A program made the position numbers and the translations under genes. Below are positions 51,462 through 62,389 of a stretch of DNA of 64,000 bases, piece by piece. The DNA comes from Euryhalocaulis caribicus. Lineage in GTDB: Bacteria; Pseudomonadota; Alphaproteobacteria; Caulobacterales; Maricaulaceae. Position 1 is the stretch's first letter. Each line of letters opens with the position of its first letter. Where the stretch lies: the NCBI RefSeq assembly GCF_000412185.1, contig NZ_ASJA01000003.1, positions 186,001-250,000 of the forward strand, given 5' to 3'. The notes under the pieces are model-generated. The model was given only the letters and a program-made list of their open reading frames with translations, was not told the origin of the DNA and did no database searches.

Positions 51462-52172
51462 TCAGGCCGCGTCGTGGAAGATCACCCCCAGCGCGTGACG
51501 TTGCCCGCTGCGCAGGCGGCTGACCCCGTGCCGCAAGTTCAGGCGGTAGATCCCGCGCTTTCCTTCCGCCGGCCGGTAATGCACGGCGAACACCACGCCG
51601 TCGCCCTGCCGCAACGGGGCCACCTCGGCCCGTGATTGCGCGCGGGGCCGTTGTTCGGTCATCACGAATTCGCCGCCGGTGAATTCCTCGCCGGGCCGGG
51701 ACAGCAGCACCGCCGCTTGCAGGGGAAAGACCTGTTCGCCGTACAGATCCTGATGCAGCCGGTTATAATCGCCCGGCCCATAGCGCAGCATCAGCGGCGT
51801 CGGGCGCGTCTGGCCGGCCTCATGGCAACGGTCCAGATAGGCGGCGTGATCGTCAGGATAGGACGCATCCTGCCCCAGCGCCGCGCTCCAGCGATTGGCG
51901 ATGGCCGCAAGCGGGGGGTAGAGCGCGGAGCGCAGCTGCGCGACCGGATCCGGCAGCGGATAGGCGAAATACTGATACTCGCCCTGCCCGAACCCGTGCC
52001 GCGCCATCACCACGCGGCTGCGGAACAGGTCCGCCTCATCATATAATCCGCGCAGCGACCGGCATTCCTCTTCGCTCAGAAGGCCGGGCATGACGGCGCA
52101 TCCGAAGGCATCCAGCGCGCCTTCGATCTCTCCCCAGTCCTGTCTGCCAATCCGTCTGGCCATTTGCGTCAT
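51462..52172 (-). CDS. 2-oxoglutarate/Fe(II) oxygenase
   Basis: A 236-residue 2OG-Fe(II) dioxygenase of the double-stranded beta-helix fold. Iron ligands are H140-x-D142 in RLHQDLYG and H215 in NLRHGVS; a 2OG-binding Arg (R219 or R225) follows. Upstream, RYGPGDYNRLHQD is typical of the proteobacterial PF09859-like oxygenases. The substrate is unknown; DNA/RNA repair or protein modification are possibilities. It lies tail to tail with the BI-1 gene across the terminator. Confidence 0.85.
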   Translation of the reverse strand: MTQMARRIGRQDWGEIEGALDAFGCAVMPGLLSEEECRSLRGLYDEADLFRSRVVMARHGFGQGEYQYFAYPLPDPVAQLRSALYPPLAAIANRWSAALGQDASYPDDHAAYLDRCHEAGQTRPTPLMLRYGPGDYNRLHQDLYGEQVFPLQAAVLLSRPGEEFTGGEFVMTEQRPRAQSRAEVAPLRQGDGVVFAVHYRPAEGKRGIYRLNLRHGVSRLRSGQRHALGVIFHDAA

Positions 52173-52299
52173 TGCTTTTCCCTTGCGCCGCTAGATCTCT
52201 GTCGTCAGGGGACCATGACGCGTCCCGCCGGCGGGCGCATTCCGATCCTTGCGGCGCCTGCGGGATGGACCGGCGCGGCAGGAGTGATACATCCACGCC

Positions 52300-53049
52300 A
52301 TGACAGACACCGAAAAACCCGCCGGCGACCGCATCGCCAAGGTCATTGCCCGCGCGGGCATCGCCTCGCGCCGCGATTCAGAAAAGCTGATTACCGAAGG
52401 CCGCGTGACGGTGAACGGCAAGACCATCAAAAGTCCCGCCCTCAATGTCACCGAAGATGACGAGATCGCGGTCGATGGCGAGCTTCTGAAGCGGGACATC
52501 CCGCCGCGCCTGTGGCGTTATCACAAGCCGGAAGGCCTGCTGACCACCCACAAGGATCCGGAAGGGCGCAAGACCGTTTTCGACTCCCTGCCCGCGGGTC
52601 TGCCGCGCGTCATCTCGGTCGGGCGTCTGGACATGAATTCCGAAGGCCTGATGCTGCTGACCAATGACGGCGATCTGGCGCGCCTGCTGGAGCACCCCTC
52701 CACGGGCTGGACCCGCCGCTATCGCGCCCGCGCTTTCGGCCGGGTCACGCAGGCCCGCCTGGACAGCCTCAAGAAAGGCGTCGAGGTCGATGGCGTGAAA
52801 TACGGCCCCGTCGAGGCGAAGATCGAGCGCGAGACCGCCTCGCATCTCTGGATCACCGTGGCGATCAAGGAGGGCAAGAATCGCGAGGTCCGCAAGGTTC
52901 TGGACTCCGTCGGGCTGAAGGTGAACCGTCTGATCCGCACCGCCTATGGCCCGTTCCAGCTGGGCAGTCTGGGCGCGCGGGAGGTCGATGAAGTCGCCCG
53001 CCGCGTCCTGAAGGACCAGCTGCCCCGCGAATTCCGGCGGAAACTTTAA
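52300..53049 (+). CDS. RsuA/RluB-family 23S/16S rRNA pseudouridine synthase
   Basis: A 249-residue pseudouridine synthase. It has an S4 RNA-binding domain at about 8-60 (DRIAKVIARAGIASRRDSEKLI) and the catalytic motif GRLDMNSEGLMLLTNDG with the nucleophilic Asp. The end (KEGKNREVRKVLDSVGLKVNRLIRTAYGPF) is typical of RluB/RsuA. The exact uridine cannot be decided from sequence; length and S4 domain favour an RluB-like 23S enzyme. Confidence 0.93.
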   Translation: MTDTEKPAGDRIAKVIARAGIASRRDSEKLITEGRVTVNGKTIKSPALNVTEDDEIAVDGELLKRDIPPRLWRYHKPEGLLTTHKDPEGRKTVFDSLPAGLPRVISVGRLDMNSEGLMLLTNDGDLARLLEHPSTGWTRRYRARAFGRVTQARLDSLKKGVEVDGVKYGPVEAKIERETASHLWITVAIKEGKNREVRKVLDSVGLKVNRLIRTAYGPFQLGSLGAREVDEVARRVLKDQLPREFRRKL

Positions 53050-53124
53050 GGCCGCGCGGAACTTCGCGGCCCCGGCCGGGGTTGTCAGTGATCGCCGCCG
53101 CGATCCGGAAAGCCCGCCCGCAAG

Positions 53125-53937
53125 ATGTCACGCACCCAGATCTATCGCCGCGCCGCGCAGGTCGGCCTGTTCGCCCGCGCCGTGGTCTACACGCTGCTGG
53201 CCGTGCTGGCGCTGGATGCGGTGTTCGGCGTTGGCGGATCCGGCAATCCTGACCCGACTACGGCTTTCCGCACGCTGGAAAAGGCGCCCGCCGGCCAGAT
53301 GGCGCTCGCCGTGCTGGGCGCCGGCCTGATCACCTACGCCCTCTGGCGCCTGATACAGGCTTTCATGGATGCGGAGGATGAAGGCCGGGACGCTACTGGC
53401 CTGATCTCCCGCCTTGGCATGCTGACCAGCGGGGTCAGCCATTTCCTGCTGGGCGTGTCCGCCTTCGCGATTCTCGCCACCGCCGGGGCTGGCGACAGTC
53501 CGGGCGGGGGCGATACGCAGGCCGCGGCCCGCTTTCTTCTGCAACAGCCTCTGGGCCGGTTTGCGCTGGCCCTGGCCGGACTGGCGCTGGCCGGCTCCGG
53601 CGCGGCGCAGATCTGGCGCGCCTGGACCCTGCAATATGAGGAGGCGATGCGCGCCGCGCCCACGGTGCGGCGGCTTCGCCCCGTCACCCGGTTCGGCGTT
53701 GGCGGACGCGGCCTGATCTTCATCCTGATCGGCGGCTTCATCGTGCTGGCCGCTTTGGAGGCCGACGCCAGCGAAGCGAAAGGCCTCGCCGGGACGCTCG
53801 GCTGGTTGCGCCAGCAGCCCTATGGCGAGGCGTTCTATATTCTGGCCGGGCTCGCCCTGCTGGGCTATGCGGTCTATTCGGTGGTGGAGGCGCTCTATCG
53901 CCGCATCACGCCGCCGGATTCCGTCACCAAGAGCTGA
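53125..53937 (+). CDS. DUF1206 membrane protein
   Basis: A 270-residue protein with six transmembrane helices arranged as three related pairs, as in DUF1206. Each pair begins with an Arg-Ala-Gly-Tyr-like start: RAAQVGLFARAVVYTLLAV, RLGMLTSGVSHFLLGVS, and FGVGGRGLIFILIGGFIV. Between the pairs are short polar loops with WRLIQAFMDAEDEGRDATG. The function is unknown. It lies 75 bases after the pseudouridine synthase and 15 bases before rsmD, probably in one transcript. Confidence 0.88.
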   Translation: MSRTQIYRRAAQVGLFARAVVYTLLAVLALDAVFGVGGSGNPDPTTAFRTLEKAPAGQMALAVLGAGLITYALWRLIQAFMDAEDEGRDATGLISRLGMLTSGVSHFLLGVSAFAILATAGAGDSPGGGDTQAAARFLLQQPLGRFALALAGLALAGSGAAQIWRAWTLQYEEAMRAAPTVRRLRPVTRFGVGGRGLIFILIGGFIVLAALEADASEAKGLAGTLGWLRQQPYGEAFYILAGLALLGYAVYSVVEALYRRITPPDSVTKS

Positions 53938-53952
53938 GCAGACGAAGACCTT

Positions 53953-54525
53953 ATGAGAATCGTATCGGGCCGCTTCAAGGGACAGCCCATCGCCGCGCCG
54001 AAGGGCCGCGACACCCGCCCCACCTCCGACAAGGCCCGCGAGTCGCTGTTCAACATTCTCGCCCATGCCGGCTGGGCGCCGGATCTGGACGGCGCGCGCG
54101 TGATCGACCTGTTCGCCGGCACCGGCGCGCTGGGGTTCGAGGCGATCTCCCGCGGCGCGGCTTTCGCCCTGTTCGTGGAGACCGACTCCGCGGCCCGCGG
54201 CGCCATACGGGAGACGATCGACACGCTCTCCCTGTTCGGCATTACCCGGTTGCACCGGCGCAGCGCCACCGATCTCGGGCCCAAGCCCGCCGGTCTCGGC
54301 TCCCCCTTCAATCTCGCCTTCCTCGATCCCCCCTATGGCCAGGGGCTGGTGGAGGCGACGCTTCCCGGTCTGCTCTCGGGCGGCTGGCTGAGCAGCGACG
54401 CCCTGATCATTGCCGAGGTCGGCAAGCGGGAAGACGTGGACGCGCCGGGCGTGGAAATTATCGATGAACGTAGCTACGGCGCGGCGAAGCTCTATTTCAT
54501 GAAGGCCGCACAACAGGAGGACTGA
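53953..54525 (+). CDS. rsmD: 16S rRNA m2G966 methyltransferase RsmD
   Basis: A SAM-dependent methyltransferase of 190 residues. The start MRIVSGRFKG and the following PTSDKARESLFNIL are diagnostic. The SAM site is VIDLFAGTGALGFEAISRGA and the catalytic motif is LDPPYGQGL. It modifies G966 of 16S rRNA in the 30S subunit. Co-directional with the DUF1206 and FMN reductase genes, 3 bases before the latter. Confidence 0.95.
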   Translation: MRIVSGRFKGQPIAAPKGRDTRPTSDKARESLFNILAHAGWAPDLDGARVIDLFAGTGALGFEAISRGAAFALFVETDSAARGAIRETIDTLSLFGITRLHRRSATDLGPKPAGLGSPFNLAFLDPPYGQGLVEATLPGLLSGGWLSSDALIIAEVGKREDVDAPGVEIIDERSYGAAKLYFMKAAQQED

Positions 54526-54528
54526 CGC

Positions 54529-55119
54529 ATGGCGCTCAATATTCCCGTTTTCTATGGCTCCTACCGCCGCGACCGGAAGGGCATCCGCCTCGCCCGCTAT
54601 ATCGTCTCCCGGCTGGAAGCGCGCGGCGACCGGCCGGAGCTGATCGACGCGATAGATGTCGGCCTGCCCATCCTCGACCGCATGTACAAGGAATATGACG
54701 AGGGCGAAGCGCCGGAGGCGATGGAGCGCGTCGCGGAGTCCTTACGCAACGCCGACGCCTTCATCATCGTCTCGGGCGAATATAATCAGGGCGTCCAGCC
54801 GGGCCTGAAAAACCTCATGGATCATTTTCTCGAGGAATATTTCTGGCGCCCCTCCGGCATCGCCACCTATTCGATGGGCCGCTTCGCGGGCGTGCGCGCC
54901 ATGATGAACTGGCGGACCAGCCTCGCCGAAATGGGCATGCCGTCCGTCTCGCAGGTTTTCTCCGTCGGCCAGATCCACAAAACCCTGTCGGAAGACGGCG
55001 AACCCACCGATCAGGCGCATGACGGGTTCGAAAAAAGCTTCACCCGCTTCGCCGACGACCTTGCCTGGTGGGCCGAAGCCGCAAAGGCCCAGCGCGCGAA
55101 GAAGGATCCGCCCTACTAG
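54529..55119 (+). CDS. NADPH-dependent FMN reductase family protein
   Basis: A flavodoxin-fold protein of 196 residues. The FMN phosphate loop is FYGSYRRDRKGIRLARYI, and SGEYNQGVQPGLKNLMDHF is the typical active-site pattern of this family (azoreductase/chromate reductase-like). No signal peptide. Acceptor unknown. It lies three bases after rsmD and may share its transcript. Confidence 0.92.
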   Translation: MALNIPVFYGSYRRDRKGIRLARYIVSRLEARGDRPELIDAIDVGLPILDRMYKEYDEGEAPEAMERVAESLRNADAFIIVSGEYNQGVQPGLKNLMDHFLEEYFWRPSGIATYSMGRFAGVRAMMNWRTSLAEMGMPSVSQVFSVGQIHKTLSEDGEPTDQAHDGFEKSFTRFADDLAWWAEAAKAQRAKKDPPY

Positions 55120-55153
55120 GCGCGCGCCCGCCTGACGGGCTAGATTCCGCCGC

Positions 55154-56431
55154 GTGGAAACCCTCGCCTTCGCCCTTCTGGCCGCCGCTATCCTTCTCTA
55201 TGGCGGTTTCTCGCGCGTGCTTCAGAACCGCAGCGTGACCGCCCCGATGGCGTTCGCCGCCCTGGGCCTGCTCATGAGCGACGCGGTCTTCGGAACGCTG
55301 GACGCCAGCGTGCCAGAGCGCGTGATCGAGCTTGTCACCGAACTCACCCTCGTCCTTGTCCTGTTCGCGGACGCCGCCCGCGTGCGCGTCTCCGCCCTGA
55401 TGCGGGAAGGCTCGATCCCGGCCCGCATGCTGCTGATTGGCCTGCCGCTGGCGGTGGCGCTCGGCGGGCTCGCCGCTCATGCGCTGTTCCCCCAGCTCGG
55501 CTGGGCGGAGGCGATGCTGCTGGGCGCGGTTCTGGCGCCGACTGACGCCGCGCTGGGTCAGGCGGTCATCACCGATGACGCGGTCCCGGCGCAGGTGCGC
55601 CAGACGGTCAATGTCGAAAGCGGCCTGAATGACGGGCTGGCCCTGCCCATGGTGTTCATCCTGCTGGCCTTGGTGGCGCCGGACGAGGCCTCGCGCGGCG
55701 CATGGGGCTGGGCCGGGTTTGCGGGCCAGCAGATCGTGTTCGGCGCCGCGGCCGGGCTGCTGGCCGGCGGGCTGGGCGGCAAATGGGTGGAGGTCGCGGT
55801 GGCGCGCGGCTGGATGACCGAGGGGTTCGAAAAGCTCAGCGCCGTCGGCCTCGCCCTGATCGCTTTCGCGGCCGCCGAACTGATTGGCGGCAACAGCTTT
55901 ATCGCCGCCTTCGCGGCCGGTCTTGCGCTGGGCGCGTTCGCCGGGCGCGTCTGTGAGGCCGTGGCCGATTTCGGCGAGACGGAGGGTCAGCTTCTCAGCC
56001 TCATCACCTTCGCCATTTTCGGCTTTGCCCTGCTGCCCGGCGCGCTGGCCGCGCTGGACTGGCGCATCGCCGTCTTCGCCGCGCTCAGCCTTATCGCCAT
56101 CCGTCCGCTCGCCATCTGGCTCAGCCTCGCGGGCGTGCGGCTGCACCTTTCCACCAAGCTGTTTCTCGGATGGTTCGGCCCGCGAGGCCTGGCCAGCATC
56201 GTCTTCGCGGTCATCGTCGCGGGCCGGACGGACTTCGCCGCGCAGGACCTGATCCTGAACGTCGCCGCCATCACGGTCGCCCTCAGCATCCTCGCCCACG
56301 GCCTCAGCGCCCGCCCGCTCGCCCGCCTCTATGTCGGCCGCATCTCCGGCCTGAAGGCTGACTCGCCCGAAATGCGGGAGTTCGAGGAAATCGAGCCCAG
56401 CCCCGCGCGCTTCCGCATGGACAAGGGCTAG
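55154..56431 (+). CDS. NhaP-type Na+(K+)/H+ antiporter (CPA1)
   Basis: A 425-residue cation/proton antiporter with about 12 helices. The key region [13 protein letters not shown] has the transport Asp, and [14 protein letters not shown] contains the ESGLNDG motif of NhaP/CPA1. [17 protein letters not shown] is also typical. The start is GTG at 55154, with no clear ribosome site, so it may be mis-set by a few residues. The stop shares CTAG with the convergent mutL gene. It may serve pH and salt balance, as in many marine bacteria. Confidence 0.92.
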   Translation: METLAFALLAAAILLYGGFSRVLQNRSVTAPMAFAALGLLMSDAVFGTLDASVPERVIELVTELTLVLVLFADAARVRVSALMREGSIPARMLLIGLPLAVALGGLAAHALFPQLGWAEAMLLGAVLAPTDAALGQAVITDDAVPAQVRQTVNVESGLNDGLALPMVFILLALVAPDEASRGAWGWAGFAGQQIVFGAAAGLLAGGLGGKWVEVAVARGWMTEGFEKLSAVGLALIAFAAAELIGGNSFIAAFAAGLALGAFAGRVCEAVADFGETEGQLLSLITFAIFGFALLPGALAALDWRIAVFAALSLIAIRPLAIWLSLAGVRLHLSTKLFLGWFGPRGLASIVFAVIVAGRTDFAAQDLILNVAAITVALSILAHGLSARPLARLYVGRISGLKADSPEMREFEEIEPSPARFRMDKG

Positions 56432-58299
56432 CGCCGGCCGAACAGCCGCTCGATGTCCTTGAGTTTCAGTTCCACGTAAGTTGGCCGGCCGTGATTGCAC
56501 TGGCCGGAATGGGGGGTGGCTTCCATCTCGCGGAGGAGGGCGTTCATCTCCGGTCCGTTCAGCCGCCGCCCGGCGCGCACCGAGCCGTGGCAGGCCATCG
56601 TACCGCACACCTCGCCCAGCTTCTCTTTCAGCGACAGCGCCTCGTCATAATCGGCGATCTCGTCGGCCAGATCGCGCAGCATTCCGCCCGCATCCAGCTT
56701 GCCCAGCAGCGCGGGCACTTCCCGCACCGCCACCGCGCCCTCGCCAAACGGCTCAATCACCAGCCCCAACTCGGCCAGCTCATGGCTGCGCTCCAGAAGC
56801 CGCCGCGCATCGTCCGGCTCAAGGTCGACGATTTCGGGGATCAACAGCGATTGCCGCTCCACGCCCTTGGCGTCCAGCGCCACCTTCATCCGCTCATAGA
56901 CCAGCCGCTCATGCGCGGCGTGCTGGTCCACGATCACGATGCCGTCTTCGGTCTGGGCGACGATATAGGTCTCGTGCAGCTGCCCCCGCGCCGCGCCCAG
57001 CGGGCGCGCCGTCAGCGGGACTTCTTCCTCGGCGCGGTATTCGCCCTCAGGCGGCGCTTCACCGTCGCCGCGCGGCCGCCAGTCCTCTTCCGGCGCCTCC
57101 ACCCGCGCCGAATATCCATCCACCAGCGCCTGATCGTAATCGGGCCGCGGCTCGGGCCGCCATGCCGGGGCCGCGCTTCCCGCGCCGCCGCCGCGATACG
57201 GCGCGGAGGGGTAGGGGCGGGCCCCTTCCGGTTGCGCCGCGCCCAGTGCGAAGCCCGACACGGTGGTGGAGGCGCGATGCCCCGCCCCGGCCAGCGCATG
57301 ACGCAGGGCGGAGATCAGCAGCCCGCGCACATTCCCGGAATCGCGGAACCGCACTTCTGCCTTGGCCGGATGCACGTTCACGTCCACGCGCTGCGGCTCC
57401 ACGTTCAGGAACAGCGCCACGACGGGGTGACGGTCGCGCGCCAGGAAATCCTGATAGGCCGCGCGCACCACGCCGTTCAGCATCCGGTCCTTCACCGGCC
57501 GCCCGTTCACGAACAGATATTGATGTCGGGACGAACCGCGGCTGAAGGTCGGCACGGCGGCGAACCCGGTCACCCGCGCGCCCTCCCGCTCGGCGTCGAT
57601 CTCCAGCGTATTGTCCCCGAACTCCCGGCCCAGGATCGCGGCCAGCCGCGCCTTGCGTCCGGCCTCGTCGTCGCTTTTCTCCGGGTTGAGGGAGAGGGTG
57701 GAGCGGCCATTGACGTTCAGGGTGAAGCCCGCATCGGCCCGCGTCATGGCCAGCTGCCGCACAACGTCAGTCACCGCCATCGTCTCGGAGCGTTCGGTCT
57801 TGAGAAATTTCAGGCGCGCGGGCGTGGCGTAGAACAGGTCCCGCACCTCCACGCGCGTTCCCGAATGACCCAGCGTCGAGGCCGGTTTCACCGGCCGCAT
57901 CTCCCCGCCGTCAATCTCCAGCCGCCACGCCTCGCCCAGATCGGCGGATTGCGAGGTGATCGCCAGCCGCGCGATGGAGCCGATGGAGGGCAGGGCCTCG
58001 CCCCGGAACCCCAGCGAGCCTATGGCCAGAAGGTCATAGCGCCCTTCCTCGTCGGGCGAGAGTTTGGAGGTCGCATGGCGCTCCAGCGCCAGCGGCAGCT
58101 CCTCGGCGCTCATCCCGCGCCCGTCATCATTGACCTGTATCAGGCGCGTTCCGCCGCCCTCGATCCGCACCTCGATACGGCGCGCACCGGCGTCCAGCGC
58201 GTTCTCGACCAGCTCTTTCACCACGCTGGCGGGGCGTTCAATAACCTCGCCCGCCGCGATGCGGTTGACGGTTTCAAGGGGGAGACGGCGAATCGTCAT
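56428..58299 (-). CDS. mutL: DNA mismatch repair protein MutL (endonuclease type)
   Basis: MutL, 623 residues. The GHKL ATPase domain is at about 1-330: [33 protein letters not shown] and [11 protein letters not shown] Pro/Arg/Gly/Glu-rich linker spans about 345-430. The C-terminal domain has the endonuclease metal motif [12 protein letters not shown] (DQHAxxExxxxE), [10 protein letters not shown] and QCNHGRPT (CPHGRP-like), so it is a nicking MutL as in bacteria lacking MutH. It couples to MutS; mutS is not in the window. The stop shares CTAG with nhaP. Confidence 0.97.
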   Translation of the reverse strand: MTIRRLPLETVNRIAAGEVIERPASVVKELVENALDAGARRIEVRIEGGGTRLIQVNDDGRGMSAEELPLALERHATSKLSPDEEGRYDLLAIGSLGFRGEALPSIGSIARLAITSQSADLGEAWRLEIDGGEMRPVKPASTLGHSGTRVEVRDLFYATPARLKFLKTERSETMAVTDVVRQLAMTRADAGFTLNVNGRSTLSLNPEKSDDEAGRKARLAAILGREFGDNTLEIDAEREGARVTGFAAVPTFSRGSSRHQYLFVNGRPVKDRMLNGVVRAAYQDFLARDRHPVVALFLNVEPQRVDVNVHPAKAEVRFRDSGNVRGLLISALRHALAGAGHRASTTVSGFALGAAQPEGARPYPSAPYRGGGAGSAAPAWRPEPRPDYDQALVDGYSARVEAPEEDWRPRGDGEAPPEGEYRAEEEVPLTARPLGAARGQLHETYIVAQTEDGIVIVDQHAAHERLVYERMKVALDAKGVERQSLLIPEIVDLEPDDARRLLERSHELAELGLVIEPFGEGAVAVREVPALLGKLDAGGMLRDLADEIADYDEALSLKEKLGEVCGTMACHGSVRAGRRLNGPEMNALLREMEATPHSGQCNHGRPTYVELKLKDIERLFGRR

Positions 58300-58337
58300 A
58301 AGGGCGGAAGCGTCGATCCGCGCCGCGATTCGATCAA

Positions 58338-58358
58338 GGGCGGCGCGCCGCGCCGCCC
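58338..58358 (-). terminator. GC-rich hairpin between DUF3035 gene and mutL
   Basis: A 9-bp perfect stem GGGCGGCGC/GCGCCGCCC (58338-58346 with 58350-58358) with a 3-base loop. It lies 25 bases after the DUF3035 stop and 39 bases before mutL on the minus strand. There is no T tract, so it may be a weak terminator or an mRNA boundary hairpin. Confidence 0.4.
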
Positions 58359-58382
58359 ACAGAAATTGTTGTCAGATGAACC

Positions 58383-58907
58383 CTAGAGGCCCGGCAGTTT
58401 GGAAACCACGCCGCGCCGGCGCTCGATTTCGACCTCGCCGCCGCCTGTCGCCTCGGTGATTTTCTCAAGGCGTTCGGCTTCTTCCTCGGAATCCAGCGCG
58501 GTCGTGTCGCCGCTCGCGCCATTGCCGCGCCAGAACAGGATGCGGTCGGCAAAGCTGCGCTGCTTGTAGGTGATGCCGGAAACCTCGCGGTCCAGCTCGA
58601 CCCGCACGGAGTTGTCGGTCGAAAGCCCGCCCGCCTGCGCCACCAGCGCCTGCTCGGCGTCGGAGGCGTCGGCCACGCTCTGCGCGCCCAGCAGCGCGGT
58701 TTGCGCCTGCTGGTTGGTCGCCTGTTCGCGCGTTTCGCCCGGACGCGGCGGCTGCAGATTATATTCCGGCGGCACCACCAGCGGCGGCTTGGTGACCACT
58801 GCGAACTCGTCGGGCTTGGCCTTGCCGCCGCCGACGGCCCGGGACAGGCTCGAACAGCCCGGCAGCGCCAGGGCGAGGGCGGGAAGGAGAAGCAGGAAGC
58901 GTTTCAT
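58383..58907 (-). CDS. DUF3035 lipoprotein
   Basis: A 174-residue lipoprotein (MKRFLLLLPALALALPGC). The conserved DUF3035 core KPDEFAVVTKPPLVVPPEYNLQPP follows at about residues 32-55, then a polar helix-rich region with Gln/Ala (QATNQQAQTALLGAQ). DUF3035 proteins are found in alphaproteobacteria next to lspA, as here (70 bases). Function is unknown, perhaps outer-membrane related. Confidence 0.9.
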   Translation of the reverse strand: MKRFLLLLPALALALPGCSSLSRAVGGGKAKPDEFAVVTKPPLVVPPEYNLQPPRPGETREQATNQQAQTALLGAQSVADASDAEQALVAQAGGLSTDNSVRVELDREVSGITYKQRSFADRILFWRGNGASGDTTALDSEEEAERLEKITEATGGGEVEIERRRGVVSKLPGL

Positions 58908-58977
58908 ATCAGCGGCCTTGCAGAATTAAGTCGTCCGGTGTTCTAGCCGAGATCGGCGGGTGCGGCCAAGAGAGGTT

Positions 58978-59466
58978 TCAGGCCTTCTTTTCCGTCTCGT
59001 CATTATTGAGCACGAAATCCAGCAGAAGAAAGGCGACGCCGATAGAGATCGCGGCGTCCGCCACATTGAAGACGTAAGGAAAGTAAAGGTCGGAAAAGTC
59101 AAAGAAATCGATCACGTAGCCGCGCGTCACGCGGTCGATCAGGTTTCCGATCGCCCCGCCGATCACCAGCCCCAGCCCCAGCGCCAGCGTCCGCCGCTCC
59201 GTCTGGCGCAGCCACCAGGCCAGCATGGCGGCGACGCCCAGCGCGAACGCGGACAACAGCCAGCGGCCAATCCCGTCGGCCTGGAACATGCCAAAGCTCA
59301 CGCCCCGGTTCTCCACCATGGTCAGGCTGAAAAACGGCAGCACCTCGATTGTGCGGCGGATGGGAAGCTGGATGCCATACAGGATCCACATCTTCACGAT
59401 CTGGTCGGCGATAATGATGGCCGCGGCGATAAGCCCGCCCAGCATCGGGGGCTTGATCCTATCCAT
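58978..59466 (-). CDS. lspA: Lipoprotein signal peptidase LspA
   Basis: Signal peptidase II, 162 residues, which cleaves prolipoproteins after lipidation. Four transmembrane helices are visible. The two catalytic Asp residues lie in [11 protein letters not shown] (first) and [12 protein letters not shown] (second). [11 protein letters not shown] is the conserved N-x-G-x-x-F-G segment. It overlaps ileS by 8 bases, so the two are tightly coupled. It serves the many lipoproteins found in this window. Confidence 0.95.
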   Translation of the reverse strand: MDRIKPPMLGGLIAAAIIIADQIVKMWILYGIQLPIRRTIEVLPFFSLTMVENRGVSFGMFQADGIGRWLLSAFALGVAAMLAWWLRQTERRTLALGLGLVIGGAIGNLIDRVTRGYVIDFFDFSDLYFPYVFNVADAAISIGVAFLLLDFVLNNDETEKKA

Positions 59467-62389
59467 GGGCCGCGTCCCATTCCCGCACCGCCTCGGCGTC
59501 GCGCGGCGTGATGTCCGGATAGTCCGGCTCCGCGGTGGAGGGGTCGAAATATTTCCATGACCGCTGGCATTTCACGCCCTCGGCCTTGCCCGGAACCACG
59601 GCGATGTCCGCCGTTTCTTCCGGGTCGCGCCACGCCTCTTCTGGCGCGGCCTTTTCGCTCAGCTTCGCCTGAGAGGTGATGAACAGATCGGCCAGGAAGG
59701 CGTCCGCGCCCGCCTCGCCGCGCTGGCGCTCGATGGCGTCCAGATAGGCCTTGTCGGCGATATGCACGGTCGGCGCGGCTTCCAGCGATGCGCCGATGCG
59801 CTTCTCGCGCCGCTCCACCTCCAGCGCCCCGGTCACCACGCGCCGCATCCGGCGCAACAGCTTCCAGTCTTCGGCCAGCGCCTCATCGCGCCAGCCGTCC
59901 GGAGTCTCGGGGAACAGGCGCAGATGCACGCTGTCGTCCTCGCTCGGGAAGCGGGACAGCCAGACTTCCTCCATCGTGAACGGCATCAGCGGCGCCAGCC
60001 ACGCGCTCAGCCGGTCGAACACCGCGTCCATCACCGTGCGGCAGGCGCGGCGGCGGACCGAATCCAGCGGATCGCAATAAAGCGCGTCCTTGCGGACATC
60101 CAGATAGAAGGCCGAAAGGTCGATGGTGCAGAAATTGAACAGGGCGGAGAAGGCGCGCTTGTAGTCATAGGCCGCATAGGCCTCGCGCACCGTCTCATCC
60201 AGCTCCGAAAGACGGTGCAGGACCCAGCGGTCCAGCGCCGGCATTTCGTCCCGCGCCACGCGCTCGGACTGCTCGAACCCGTCCAGACCGCCGATCAGAT
60301 AGCGCAGCGTATTGCGCAGCTTGCGGTAGGAATCGGCCGCGGACTGGATGATCTCCGGCCCGATGCGCAGATCGTCGGTAAAGTCGGAGAAGGCGACCCA
60401 GACGCGCAGGATTTCCGCGCCATACTGTTTCGCCACTTCTTCCGGCGCGATCACATTGCCCAGCGACTTGGACATCTTGCGGCCTTCGCCGTCCATCACG
60501 AAGCCATGCGTCAGCACGGCGTCATAGGGCGCGCGGCCGCGCGTGCCGGACGATTCCAGAAGCGAGGACTGGAACCAGCCGCGATGCTGGTCGGAGCCTT
60601 CCAGATACAGGTCCGCCGGCCATTTCAGGCCCCACGGCTTCAGCACGAAAGCGTGGGTGGATCCGGAATCGAACCATACGTCCAGGATGTCGGTGACCTT
60701 CTCCCACTCGGTGGCGTTATAGGCGTCGCCCAGGAACTCCGCCGGGGAGGTGTCGAACCAGGCGTCTGCGCCGCCCGCGCGCACCGCGTCCAGGATGCGT
60801 TCATTGACGTCAGGATCGCGCAGATACTGGCCATTATCCTTGTGCACGAACAGGGTCAGCGGCACGCCCCACGCCCGCTGGCGGGAGATCAGCCAGTCGG
60901 GCCGGTCCTCGACCATCGCGGTGATGCGGTTCTCGGCCTGTTTCGGCGTCCATTTCGTGGCGCCGATCGCCTCCAGCGCCGTCTCGCGCAGGCCATGCTC
61001 GTCATCCAGCGCGATGAACCATTGCTCGGTATTGCGGAACAGCACCGGCGCCTTGGAGCGCCAGGAATGGGGATAGGAATGCTCCATCCGTCCGCGCGCC
61101 AGCAGGCGGCCCGCCTCGATCAGCGCCTTGATGATATTGTCGTTGGCGCGGCCGAACTGGCCGGTCTTCTTGCCCTCGGTGCGGATGATCTCGTCGCCGC
61201 CGAACAGCGGCACGCTGTCATAGAACCGCCCGTCCGGGCCGACCGTCTGCGGGATCTCGTGATGGCCGTGGGCGCGCCAGACGGCGTAGTCTTCCTGACC
61301 ATGTCCCGGCGCGGTGTGCACGAAACCCGTGCCCGCATCGTCGGTGACATGATCGCCTTCCAGCAGCGGCACGGCGTAATTCCAGTGTCCGTGCGCCTCG
61401 TCCGGCTGATAATCGCGGAACGGATGCGCGCATTCCAGGCCGGACGGGTCGACGTCCTGAATACGCGTGGACCCGGTGATCTTCGCCGCCGCGGCGACCT
61501 CGTCCCACAGCTTGTCGGCGACCAGCAGGCGGTCGCCCGGCGCCGCCCAGGGCTGGAAATCCGAATCGTCGACCGCCGTGACCTCGTAGAGACCATAGGC
61601 GATGTCGTCGGCATAGGAGATCGCCTTGTTCGCCGGGATCGTCCAGGGCGTCGTCGTCCAGATGATGATGTCCGCGTCGACCACCGCTTCGGGGCCGTTC
61701 ACGACCGGGAATTTCACCCAGATGGTGGGCGAGACATGGTCGCGATATTCGACCTCCGCCTCGGCCAGCGCGGTCTGCTCCACCGGCGACCACATCACCG
61801 GCTTGGAGCCGCGATACAGCATGCCCGACGTCGCGAATTTCAGGAATTCCTCGACGATCACGGCCTCGGCCTCGAAGGCCATCGTGGTGTAGGGGCGGTC
61901 CCATTCGCCGTTTACGCCCAGCCGCTTGAACTCCTCGCGCTGCACGTCCAGCCACTTGTCGGCGAAGGCGCGGCACTCGGCGCGGAATTCATTGATCGGG
62001 ATATCGTTCTTGTTCTGGCCCTTGGCGCGGTAGGCTTCCTCGACCTTCCACTCGATCGGCAGGCCGTGGCAGTCCCAGCCCGGCACGTAGGGCGCGTCAT
62101 AGCCCGCCATCTGGCGCGAGCGGACGACAAAATCCTTCAGGATCTTGTTCATCGCCGTGCCGATATGGATATGGCCGTTGGCGTAGGGCGGGCCGTCATG
62201 CAGCACGAATTGCGGCCGTCCCTTCGATTCCTCGCGCTGGCGCTCGTACAGCTTGATGTCGTCCCAGCGCTGCAGCCACTCGGGCTCCTTCTTGGGCAGC
62301 CCGGCGCGCATGGGAAAATCGGTCTTGGGCAGGAACAGGGTGTCGCGGTAGTCCCGCGCGCCCTCTTTGTTTTCAGGCGTGTCGCTCAT
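59459..62389 (-). CDS. ileS: Isoleucyl-tRNA synthetase
   Basis: Class I aminoacyl-tRNA synthetase of 976 residues. The HIGH motif is present as HIGT within [15 protein letters not shown] (about 69-83), and KMSKS in [10 protein letters not shown] near residue 637. The editing domain lies at about 190-390 ([14 protein letters not shown]). The C-terminus has a single Cys ([10 protein letters not shown]) where bacterial IleS usually has a four-Cys zinc site, so the zinc is probably lost. A ribosome-binding region precedes 62389. It lies upstream of lspA by overlap and downstream of the ribF region, as in other alphaproteobacteria. Confidence 0.97.
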   Translation of the reverse strand: MSDTPENKEGARDYRDTLFLPKTDFPMRAGLPKKEPEWLQRWDDIKLYERQREESKGRPQFVLHDGPPYANGHIHIGTAMNKILKDFVVRSRQMAGYDAPYVPGWDCHGLPIEWKVEEAYRAKGQNKNDIPINEFRAECRAFADKWLDVQREEFKRLGVNGEWDRPYTTMAFEAEAVIVEEFLKFATSGMLYRGSKPVMWSPVEQTALAEAEVEYRDHVSPTIWVKFPVVNGPEAVVDADIIIWTTTPWTIPANKAISYADDIAYGLYEVTAVDDSDFQPWAAPGDRLLVADKLWDEVAAAAKITGSTRIQDVDPSGLECAHPFRDYQPDEAHGHWNYAVPLLEGDHVTDDAGTGFVHTAPGHGQEDYAVWRAHGHHEIPQTVGPDGRFYDSVPLFGGDEIIRTEGKKTGQFGRANDNIIKALIEAGRLLARGRMEHSYPHSWRSKAPVLFRNTEQWFIALDDEHGLRETALEAIGATKWTPKQAENRITAMVEDRPDWLISRQRAWGVPLTLFVHKDNGQYLRDPDVNERILDAVRAGGADAWFDTSPAEFLGDAYNATEWEKVTDILDVWFDSGSTHAFVLKPWGLKWPADLYLEGSDQHRGWFQSSLLESSGTRGRAPYDAVLTHGFVMDGEGRKMSKSLGNVIAPEEVAKQYGAEILRVWVAFSDFTDDLRIGPEIIQSAADSYRKLRNTLRYLIGGLDGFEQSERVARDEMPALDRWVLHRLSELDETVREAYAAYDYKRAFSALFNFCTIDLSAFYLDVRKDALYCDPLDSVRRRACRTVMDAVFDRLSAWLAPLMPFTMEEVWLSRFPSEDDSVHLRLFPETPDGWRDEALAEDWKLLRRMRRVVTGALEVERREKRIGASLEAAPTVHIADKAYLDAIERQRGEAGADAFLADLFITSQAKLSEKAAPEEAWRDPEETADIAVVPGKAEGVKCQRSWKYFDPSTAEPDYPDITPRDAEAVREWDAAHG

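Noticed and set aside
53128-54513. A 461-codon minus-strand frame opposite the DUF1206 and rsmD genes
   Set aside because: It spans two well-supported genes on the other strand and their intergenic gap, with shadow-type composition.
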